NCBI GenBank assembly: GCA_037043015.1
Contig: CM073326.1
Location: 9,990,345 to 10,054,344 of the forward strand
Direction of reading: 5' to 3'
DNA from: Bryum argenteum
Taxonomy: Eukaryota; Streptophyta; Bryopsida; Bryales; Bryaceae
Length of the DNA: 64,000 bases
Both the position numbers and the translations under genes were made by a program. Positions 35,455 to 44,945 of the stretch are shown here, in pieces (position 1 is the first letter of the stretch; each line of letters starts with the position of its first letter). Below the pieces are notes generated by a model. That model was not told the origin of the DNA. It ran no database searches and saw only the letters and a list, made by a program, of their open reading frames with translations.

Positions 35455-37915
35455 TGTAATGTTAAATGCTTATCATCTATAAAAAAGATTATGACGGCTC
35501 TACATATTTTTTGGGATCACGTAAGCAGTGATAACGTAAATGAGTACGTTAAAATTGCAAATTCTAACCTTGGAGTGTTTCAAGTGATTAGGAATTACCA
35601 TTGCAGAGATTTTCGGAAAAAGGTATTTTACGCACTTTACAAAACAAAATGTTTTGTATATACTAGAAATGTTTAGATTTATTGATTGCTCATATTCGAA
35701 ATGAACCTAACAATGCATTTAACCACTTAAAAGGCAAAAATTTCTATGTTTTTCGTAGAAGAAATTGGATTTGATTATCAAAAAATTGCAAAATTTTAAA
35801 TAGTTAAGTATTAGGTTACTTTCCCAAGTGCGGTTTTCGATGCACGAGACGAATAACACTCAGGATAATCAGAGAATAGTGTAAATTTGTAGCATCTTTC
35901 GAAAAATTTAGAGTACTTATTAAAATATTATTAAAATCATCATATGATTTTTTATAATAACATGCGTCATAGTTTTTAAATTAAATATAAACTTTTGATC
36001 ACATAATTTTTTTGTGATGGTGTCTTGAACTATAATTTCTTTTTTACATGTTAGAGTAGTCATTTGTTAATATTTAGCAACCACAGTGAGAATGAGAAAG
36101 TTTTAATATTTTACCTTTAAAAACGAAAACGAAAAAGTGACGCTCATACATCTGCAAATGTAAGATACACTTGGAAATGCAAGATCCATGCACTTTACAC
36201 ATCCTGCAACTTGTACAGAAGAAACTTTTATTTGTATAATGTTGAATTCACAAAATGTAGAAGAATTTGAGTTTCTAGCAATCGGTATATACTATATTGC
36301 TGCAACAATATGTGTTAGATATATGTAATTCAAAGTTTTTTACTCTGAAAAAACGCCCAAGTCAAGTTGTGATATCGACGTCCGAAGACTTCTACAACAT
36401 GAAAGAGTTTTACTGCGTAGTTTTGTAAGTCGTATGTAACTTTAAATAAATGTTTTGAAATGTTCGCGCAATCTAACAGGGTGTTGTAAATTATAGTGAT
36501 AAATTAAAAGTATTAAGATTATATAAACATTTCAGAGAATTTCATATGCTTATCGTATTGGAGCCTTTCTCAAAAAAAGTTTGAAGGTTTTTAAGGATGT
36601 AAAGATGAAAAGATTTCATTGCTCAATAAATTCCATAAAATTATCATTCAAATTGCTTTTAAAAATTTTAAAAAATAGGTGGAGAATCTTAAGACATTTT
36701 AATTTCTGACTTGATAGACTTCAAATAATTTTTGTTAAATCATATTCAAAGATTTAAAGTATAATAAGAAAGAGAAATTTTTTTATTCTTTTAAAAGTGT
36801 ATAAATTGGGCAGCTATCTGCAAATTCATCTCCATAGCCAATTTGCGCCATTCATTCTTGTTGTTATTAAATTTATTTAATAATTTGAATTTTATATTCT
36901 CCAACTCAATAAGACTGAGTTTATAGAAGAAAGGATAATATATATGAGATAAGCATGTTCGAAAATTTTGCGCTCAGTTTTATTAGCGCTGCAGTTTACA
37001 TGCACGTTATATCCAGAACAAAATATTTGCTTTAAAAGCCTTTCTATCATACTCTCAATACTTACAACTTTTAAACAATTTACATTTTTTTAACAAAAAA
37101 GATAACTCTGATCACTGTACTTTCTCTCGTGACTTGCATTAAAAATCACATCTTTAACCTTATAAAGACTATCTTTTAATATGAAAACCAATAAACGATC
37201 TCTCGAGTAACGCATTGCCAAAGAAAAAGAAAAAAAAAAAAAAATAATGAAAAAAACCAAAATTGTGCATAGAGGGACAGACCCTAATGACAAGCTTAGG
37301 CGTATTGTAGGTCTCCTAAATGTTTTGATAGTTCATGAAAACGCGAAGTTTGTAGGCACACACTTGCTCGAAGTGCTATTCAAACGGTTTAGATTTACAT
37401 TAGTCAGTAGGAGTGACGATGCGCGCGATAATTTTTTGTACTGGCGTAGCTTGCAGGTCATTGGTTGCATAAGAGAGAAGAGAAGTAACATACAACAGTC
37501 TCACGGGAAGGTCAGACTTCTTCTTGTACTTCCATTCGATCAGACTCGCTGAGCTCAGGAAGACCCATACATGGCTGCATACAGCTTTGTTTGCATCATG
37601 AAGGCTGAATAAGAGCCGCTTCACACGAGGGCCAAACCATTGATGGGACCAGTTCACGGCCAAATCTTCTTATATCATTAGGCCAAGTCTTGTAACTGAC
37701 CGGAATGACTGTAAACGGGAAGTTAAGGCGAATTTTATGAACTTATATTATAATGGGTGGGAGACAAGATATGACACGACCCGCGCTTCAAAAGTTGAGA
37801 AATACAAGAATAGAAGGCTAATCTATGGCGTAGAGGCTATCTCATGATTTTAATACATGATCATTATTTCACTTAAATATTGTAACATAAAGAAATCAGA
37901 AGCATGGAATGTAGC
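33442..37915. other. No gene recognised (AT-rich, includes a T-tract)
   Basis: There are long AT-rich stretches with only short frames lacking family resemblance. A homopolymer of about 34 T lies at 35,419-35,452. The 101-codon plus frame at 37,247-37,552 follows an A-run and is not recognisable. Confidence 0.55.
35419..35452 (+). repeat. Poly(T) tract, about 34 nt
   Basis: This is an uninterrupted T homopolymer. It could be the poly(A) tail of a minus-strand retroposed sequence, but nothing recognisable lies on either side. Confidence 0.8.
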
Positions 37916-37926
37916 TAATAATATGA

Positions 37927-38034
37927 ATTGGCCCATGGCCTTGTATTTCCTTTTTAGTAATTGGGCCCAAGGACTGGGGAGTTTTTTGGCCCTCACTTCA
38001 TTAATTGTTAAATGTGTTCTCAAATGGCCCATGG
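37927..38034 (+). promoter_or_regulatory. Site-II (TGGGCC/GGCCCA) cluster upstream of EF-P
   Basis: Three site-II-like motifs, TTGGCCCATGG, TTGGGCCCAAGG and ATGGCCCATGG, lie at about 37,929, 37,960 and 38,024, some 330-440 bp before the EF-P start codon. In plants such elements bind TCP factors and are frequent in promoters of mitochondrial and ribosomal protein genes, which fits an organellar translation factor. Confidence 0.5.
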
Positions 38035-38367
38035 AGCCAATTGGACTCAAATGTGAGTAAATTGGCTTGGAGATTTCTTGGACTCAGACTCCCCATGTAA
38101 ACCATGCAAAGTGTCCCGAAGTCATTGCTGAATAAAATTTGAACACAACAGAAGCGGGGAACAGATAAATGAAACAATTTCAAATAAATTGTGAAACTAC
38201 TTTCATCCCCACTTTCAACACCACAGAGTTCATCCACCGAATTCTGTCGACTCTCTCCATTCCGAAACCCTCACAGCTTCTCCGATAGCTCTTGATCGCC
38301 ATCGCCATCTGCATGTGGACGATCAAGTAAACCTGCAATCAAATTCGGGCGATGTGCAGCTAACAAG

Positions 38368-40449
38368 ATGATTCAGCGCACTAGATCGCTAGCGCGCACT
38401 CTTCAGCAGATTGTGCAACAATCGGAGGTTTCTCGATCATCGCATTTGCACTCATGGCGGACGCTTTGGGGCTCCACCCAATTCGGAACTATTCCTAAGG
38501 AGCTTAAGGAAGAATCAATCTGGAGCCAGCGCCAGCAAGTTCGACATGCCAAAGTCAATGGGTCCGAGGTCAATTACACTTACACAAACTTTTTCTCCTT
38601 CTGTAATTCAGCCGAATTTTTGAACATGGAAGTTCAACTGAAGTTTATTGAGAATCGAATATGATGTGGTGCGCATCTAGGTTAAGCAAGGGAACGTCAT
38701 CGAGAGGAAAGGTGAGTTTCTGGAGGAAGGGGTTGAGGGTTTAAGGAATTAGGGTTTGGGTTCCGTAGAAGAGTTCGGCATAGCAGGTGCTTCTCTTCAA
38801 GATTGGGCGGAATGTTTTTTCACTACATCCGAACATGCATTTTGATGCTTTAGTTCCTGAGCATGGCTGATCAGCGGAGCTTGTTGCTTTTCGGTGAATC
38901 TTTACAGGACGTATTTACCAGGTATAACACCACTTTCTTCATAATGTTTTCATGGATATGGAAATTTTTATGGTTCTAGAACTTCCTTCTACTGTTTAGT
39001 TTAGAAGCAGTTCTGTTGAAAAATGTGTTGAAGCTTTTTGCGCCTTGACGACTAGGTACTCAAAACACAACATACGCAACAAGGTCGAGGTGGAGCGACC
39101 ATCCAGGTGGAGCTCCGGGATGTGCAGAGTGGGCTGAAATTGACTGAGAGGTTTCGAACATCGGAATCTATCGAAAGTATGCAATCTCACAAGTCATTTT
39201 TAACATCCTAAGAATCACTTGCATTCCTATTAGTCCATTATTTACTGTATTTTTCACTTTCCGTTTTCTGTCAAAAAATGTCCCACTTCAATGTCACGTC
39301 TGTTATGCAGGAGTATTTGTGGACGAGAAGCCCTACACTTTTTTGTACATGGAAGATACCAGTGTTGTTTTGATGGAGTAAGTTTCAAAACTATCGTGGG
39401 CCCTTAATCTGTATAAGCTACTTAATGTGATAAAATGGTTCAATGGCCGATCCACTCATGTCATTCTAACTTCGTGGTCGCTACATGCAGACCGAAAAGC
39501 TTTGAGCAATTAGAGCTCTCGAAGGACATGCTGGGCAGTGGAGTGGCTTACTTATCAGGTACATTTGAAATTCTTCATGGTTTCTATGAAGTGCAACAAG
39601 CTCCTTGTTATCATTAAGCGGACCTGCTGTACTATGGTGTCTTTCGCTTTGAATGTTTGATTTTGGAGACATTGCAAGCTTATGGATTTGATGAACAGAT
39701 GGTATGGAGGTGATGGTTCAGCAGTATAACGGGCAGCCGTTCTCTGCGACGGTTCCACCGAAAGTCACCTGCACTGTTTCAGAAGCTGAACCATATTTCA
39801 AAGGCCAATCTGCGACACCTACGTGAGTAACTGGAAAATTTGTGAACATGAGCATCCTTCTCAATTGGTTAAGGTTTCTTAGCGTCTACGAAATAGTTTC
39901 TAGATTCTAAACCGTCACCCACGAGTTTTATCGATACAAGGAGCTGATCTTTGACTGCTAATTCCTGCTACAGATATAAGCGCATCGTACTGGAGAATGG
40001 CCAGACTATTCTGGTAAATTTCATGATTTGGCTTCTTCACGAGTTTGCTTTTTGACAAGATTGTAGCGTGATGATTTCTCTCGGTCTTTACTGAGTTCGT
40101 TACATTATCTTATATGATTATTTTGCAAATAGGACATGTTCGTTGAAGAGTAGGTTCATCTGTCTAGAAAATTGAGTTTGTGCTTGTTCTATATTTGCAG
40201 GCACCGTCGTTCATTACCGCAGGAGATCGGGTGGTCATTGATACGGCAGAGAATGCCTACGTTACTAGGTGCGTTTCATATTTGATTGCGTATTTTTTCA
40301 TATCAAGAGAATTGCATGAGATACGAGTACTGTTTCAAGGATTATGTACTTCAAATCATACAAGTTTCTCTACAATAATTGCTCCGAATGGTTGTGAGGA
40401 GTTGATCTGTTTTTTTTATGCTTTTTGTGTGAGCAGAGAAAAGAAGTAG
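38368..40449 (+). CDS. EFP: Mitochondrial-type translation elongation factor P (10 exons, 248 aa)
   Basis: EF-P binds the ribosome next to the P-site tRNA and relieves stalling at polyproline. Exons are 38368-38568, 38681-38711, 38908-38921 (14 nt), 39056-39176, 39311-39377, 39491-39558, 39699-39822, 39974-40013, 40201-40268 and 40437-40449; all introns are GT-AG and the joined frame is 249 codons with stop. An Arg/Ser-rich N-terminus (MIQRTRSLARTLQQ) looks like a mitochondrial transit peptide. The KOW-like domain I includes NVIERKGRIYQVLK and the tip loop QGRGGATIQVELRD with Arg93 at the modified-residue position. The OB domains follow (SFEQLELSKDMLG, EVMVQQYNGQPFSATVP) and the C-terminal domain ends with NGQTILAPSFITAGDRVVID. 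All three EF-P domains are present. A degraded copy lies at 63.15-63.53 kb. Confidence 0.92.
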
Positions 40450-40689
40450 CGAGCAAATTTCGCAGGAATTGCGCACTTTCTAGATACAGGAGAGTCTTCT
40501 GTTTGACAGAAGATCGATTTCATTACGCATATCTACATTGCCGTAGTCGACTTGTAAGTTGGGCTATGTCATTTTTCGAAGGAGTGCGTAGCCGCAAAAG
40601 AGATAAGTGGAATTAACTCACTTTTTTGAATGGTGTGTAGAATGGACGTTGAATTGATTATAGTTTTGACACCTTACTAGAAGCAGAAA

Positions 40690-41060
40690 TAAATAACGTT
40701 TGGAGAGGTAGTGCGTCCCTCAAGTGCAATTATTGGCCCCTTTCTCATTCAAATCATGGAGGGGTTTGGGAATTTGGTGCACATGATGAAAGCTTCGAGA
40801 CTCTGTCACTAAAATATCATGTCATTACCAATACTTTATATGTGTTTGAGTACATTACCAAACTCTTCAGGTGTAAACAACAACTTCATAGTTGATTCTT
40901 TCGGAATGCCCTAAACTCTTTTTGTGTAAGATGTAGCTATATCATGTATCTTTATTTCTATGTAGAAGATATCACTTAGGTTACAAATAATGATTACTAC
41001 TCCTTACAACTCATTATTTATCAAAAATATCTCAAAAACCAGCATCCCTATTATAAACAT
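40690..41060 (+). repeat. EF-P 3' flank duplicated at 63.69-64.0 kb
   Basis: Sequence downstream of EF-P, with landmarks such as AACTTCATAGTTG, GCCCTAAACTCT and ACTCCTTACAACT, is found in the same order after the EF-P pseudogene at 63,700-64,000. It shows the duplication extended beyond the gene. Confidence 0.7.
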
Positions 41061-41190
41061 AGAGGAAATACTAGGGATTTATTTCCTCTTGTTGAAGCGT
41101 ATGCTCTTCCCTATCTAGTCCTTCTGTGTTGGAGAGAGATCATCTTCAATCTGTTTTGGAAAAATTCATCTCTAGGCTGCTTCAAGGGAT

Positions 41191-41258
41191 ATTACCTACA
41201 ATCCCGTACCTACATTACCTACAATCCCGTACCTACATTACCTACAATCCCGTGCCTG
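41191..41258 (+). repeat. 23-bp tandem repeat (about 3 copies)
   Basis: The unit ATTACCTACAATCCCGTACC + TAC is repeated three times with a single change in the last copy. It lies in spacer DNA between EF-P and the small minus-strand gene. Confidence 0.9.
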
Positions 41259-41458
41259 AGGGAGATCCTCTCCAATCAAGGACACTAACATACCCATATG
41301 TCCTCCGCGCACCGTTGGGTACTCTGGTGAGCGGCGTTGTTATCTTGACCATTTCTTCAAGAGATTGCTAAATCTAATGTCAATACTTGCATCTTTTCCA
41401 TAAATGTGAGATGGCTTTTGAGTTTCATCATGCACAACTTCCTTCATTGGCCTGTACT

Positions 41459-41815
41459 CTAGGCCTGACATCTCACAGCTGCAAAGGCGGCGTTGCACGC
41501 CCATCTCCACAGAGACCAGGGCTTACGAGCCTCTTTGTCCACAACCAATTTGCCCTCCACAGATTCCTTCACAATGATACGCTCGTAGTCGCAACAGATA
41601 TCCGAGTTGATTGTCACCTTCAAACGATTCTCTTGTGCAGCATGCTTAGTCTCTACCACATAATCTTGGAATGTCCAGCTGAGGCAATGCTTCAGAGTAT
41701 GTCGACTGCCGGATTTCACCACTCCTACTGGTATGAACCCGTTTCTGGTAGACAGCTTGATCTCCAGATCGCACTTTGTCTTGTTCTCGATTACTGTCTT
41801 AAGTTCCTCCTCCAT
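41459..41815 (-). CDS. Small protein of unknown function (118 aa), duplicated family
   Basis: The frame starts at the ATG at 41815, three bases after an intron-like acceptor (TTATCAG), which suggests an upstream non-coding exon. Blocks include ENKTKCDLEIKLSTRNGF, VVKSGSRHTLKHCLSWTFQD and INSDICCDYERIIVKESVEG. I do not recognise the family. It has no signal peptide or membrane segment, and the mixed polar composition suggests a beta-rich soluble domain. A second, broken copy at 62,170-62,453 conserves DICCDYERIIVKESVEGKLV, which supports real coding history. It is convergent with EF-P, 1.0 kb away. Confidence 0.6.
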   Translation of the reverse strand: MEEELKTVIENKTKCDLEIKLSTRNGFIPVGVVKSGSRHTLKHCLSWTFQDYVVETKHAAQENRLKVTINSDICCDYERIIVKESVEGKLVVDKEARKPWSLWRWACNAAFAAVRCQA

Positions 41816-42724
41816 TTCCTGATAATATCAAGATACAGTATTTCACTTCGTCAATTGTGCACAACTTAGTCAGAGATAAGATCATCTTAGCATGTGGATA
41901 ACTAGAAGCTTGGCTATAAAGGCGGACTAGCTGACTGATCAGATATACTATTCGACCGAAGAATGAAACATGAACGCGATGGTTGATGAAGCAAGAGTTG
42001 TAAGGAATGTGAGCTTAGTGGCGACTGGCAAATAAATCGAAGACTGATAGAGCTGAATACATTCAAAGGAGAGCATACTGGGGGAACGAACCTGAATCGA
42101 AGCAAGCTTGAAGTCGGAGCGTGTGCCATAGAGAGGGGAGGAGCGGGAACTGAAGGTATGGTTATGGTTGGACCTTGTTGTGGGTTCAATACGTAATGAC
42201 CGACCTAAAGGTCGGTGACCCGACTGGCAGGCAGACTTAAAGTCAATCTTTCGGAAGACTTCGTTAATGCCCGGAAAATTGGGAATTTGCTCAAACTCAG
42301 GAAGTTGAGGGAATTTGCTCAAGCTGAGAAATTTTCCAGGGAGCGTTGCCTCAACTTCTCTCAGACGGTCCCTCTAAAATTTGGGATCTTATCAAGCTCC
42401 GCTGATGCTCGACAGGCTCGGCCATGCGAAAACGGCTACACGATTCCCAACTTCAAACCCCAAGAGAGAATCTCGAGAGCACTGGAAAGATTCTCGTGAA
42501 GCGAGATACTGTTCGTTTACGACTTGGTGATACCATTTGAGGTTGAAACTTTTTGCTAGTTGTAGAGTTTTCTCATATCTTTCTGACAAGACTTTTTATG
42601 TTTCATAATTCCTCATACATCGGGAGATATTCACACTCAAAGTTTGAAAACACTATTGGGGCATGTTGAAATCTGTCCAAAAGTGGGGTAATCTGAAAAC
42701 TTGCCAAAAAAAATCAATGTAACC
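41816..42724. other. Upstream region of the small gene; no other gene
   Basis: This probably holds the promoter and 5' exon of the minus-strand small gene. A short internal repeat (GGGAATTTGCTCAA twice, 42,280-42,325) is visible. No protein family is evident. Confidence 0.4.
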
Positions 42725-43912
42725 TGTAACCCCTAAATGTGCCGAATGTTGAAAAAGGACATCTTGGATGGAAGGCGACAACTTTGGAGACTAACTACTT
42801 CATTTGGAGTTTGTTTTAGATGAAATTACTCGAAATAGTTCCCAAATCGAGTCTAGTTTGGGTGATAAAAATTGCACACCTATTCAAGAAAGTATGAATT
42901 TATAGCATGCACTTTAGTGAAGGAAGCTCTTTTTTTTGGGTGTTCAAATATAAGGCTTATTTTACAATTACAAGCCAATTATGTGAAATCCAATCTAGTT
43001 TTTTCATGATTTTTTTTTTTTTTTTTTTTTGCATAAGTATGATTTGAAGATAAAATCCAACAACTTTGTGCTTGGAAGATTTTCCATTTGAATATTTTTT
43101 GGTATTGAATTTGCAATGATGTTTTTGTACTGAACTTCTTAAAAAATATACATGGTTTCAGAGTAGCTGTTTCTCCTTCATCCACAATTGAATTTTAATT
43201 TCGTTTGTTGGATTGGACTCTTTTATGACTCTGCTTATAGTGGTAGAAACCTTAAACTCATCCAAGGTATGAGAGACATGGAATGCATTACAACGCAAGG
43301 AATCTCGAGGCAATCTTCACCATTATAAGGCTATTATTTGAGCCAAAAAAAATCTTTCGATGAATTTTTTTTGAGCAAGATTTTGTTGAGATGAAAGCGA
43401 ACACTTTGTAGTTGGTGATTTTTACTTGCGAGAAGTCTATTGAAAGCATTTTAATGTCAAAGTGAAAATATTGAGATTTTGTGATATGTTTAGGGTCCTA
43501 ATACGTTATGATCTTGCAATCTATGAGGCCTTGTGACTCAAAAGTTGACCCATATGATGTACAATATGTCTACTACAAGTTTGTATGGGTGAGAAATCTG
43601 TAAAACTTCCCTTTATTTCTATTTGTGACACTTTTTTTGAGAATTTGTCACTTTTGCTACAAATGAGTCAAACCATTTAGAGGTTAACCCTTAAATGCCC
43701 AAGCAAGCCCGAGGAGCTTGATTCCAACAGAATCTTCCCTGTAGCTCTCACTGTACTCAACTTTTCACTTATATTTTGATGTCAAACTGGTCACCTTCTT
43801 CTCATGCATTGAAAAAGTGAGATTTGACAATTCGAATCACAATTTGTATGAGTGATTTTGTGCTTTGAAAGGATTATGGTAGGTAGGTTGGGGTGGTACA
43901 TAACCTTGTAGG
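42725..43912. mobile_element. Possible left part of a TTAA-type element split by the LTR retrotransposon
   Basis: The sequence starts GTAACCCCTAAATGTGCC. After the retrotransposon, the segment 57,276-57,416 ends GGGCGTTTAAGGGTTAA, whose complement begins TTAACCCTTAAACGCCC. The two ends thus form imperfect inverted repeats around about 1.33 kb of split sequence. Internal motifs (AAAAATTGCACACCT; GTATGAATTTATAGCATGC) are repeated at 57,540-57,600. No coding sequence is seen. Confidence 0.35.
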
Positions 43913-44882
43913 TGTAAAGCGTTTTTCAATGGGTTAAAAGAAACCCAAGAAATGTAGATAGGGGAGTTCTTTGTCGGGAGAGTCTAAGTCGGTCAAAGTT
44001 ATGCGATTATGGTCACGAATAGAAGATAAATCAATAATGATTTAAAAATAATTACAAGATCTCATTCTTTATTCACTAACACCTTCTTTCAAATGTATAT
44101 TTCCGGTTTTAAGTATTCATGTGTTCAGAACAACCCAAGCATACACACAAGTATACTTATTTCTAACTCCACACGAGTAATATGTTTCACAATTAATGTT
44201 ACTTCAAATTACTTTCTCCACTATTTCACACATTCCCAATTATGAGATCATAGTCTTATGTACTCCAAAACAATCTCAAGGATACATCCACACATATTTG
44301 CTTTAATTCTCATGTAAACAATTAGATTTACAATTTATCCACAAAGCTTTCAACTTCTTTTCTCACGATATTTATACTTCTAATTTCAACACAAACAATT
44401 GGTTTGGAATTTCTTATTATTCTCATCAAGGTTTACAATTTCCAAACTTCTTCTCCAATTTATTCAACATTCATGGTTCCAATTTTATAGTTTATTATTA
44501 CTTGATTATTCATCAAGTGTTATTTATATATTTCATACTTTGTTGTTAAAACAACAATTTGTTTTACAAACTTCTTCACAACTCGAAACTCAATCTTCAC
44601 AATTCACAAACTCACACTTCTTCTGAGTGCGGGATACACATTTCACTCTTATGTGTTCAAAGGAAAATAACCACTTCTCTCCCTACTTATGATTCTCAAA
44701 TTTTAGACTTACAACCTTTCATTTGCTCATGCCTTTTCATTAGCTACCTTTTGGCTTATTCTCCATTCCAATCTTATTTGAACTCTTATTCACACTTAAA
44801 ATGGAAAAGGCAGACGAAAATGAACTTTTACTCATGCGAAAAGTCAAAAGATAGACTCAAAATGAAAAAGAAGTGTGTGACA
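43913..44882 (-). repeat. 3' LTR (970 bp)
   Basis: Begins TGTCACACACTTC and ends CGCTTTACA in minus orientation. A TATATAAATAAC stretch (about 44,520-44,532) may be the LTR promoter TATA box. Small frames inside are identical in both LTRs and are not genes. Confidence 0.95.
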
Positions 44883-44885
44883 TAG

Positions 44886-44896
44886 CCCTCTCCTCT
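44886..44896 (-). other. Polypurine tract of the Ty3-type element
   Basis: On the minus strand AGAGGAGAGGG followed by CTA precedes the 3' LTR, the expected place for the plus-strand primer. Confidence 0.7.
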
Positions 44897-44945
44897 ATGT
44901 GTTTGCGTCCCCGCAAACATGAACACATAAAAAGCTAAAAAAAAT

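Noticed and set aside
41387-41869. 160-codon plus-strand ORF
   Set aside because: It is antisense to the small minus-strand gene whose sequence is conserved in a second copy; the plus frame is not.
44399-44885. 75- and 108-codon plus frames repeated at 56,787-57,342
   Set aside because: They are inside the two LTRs and identical because the LTRs are identical; nothing indicates translation.
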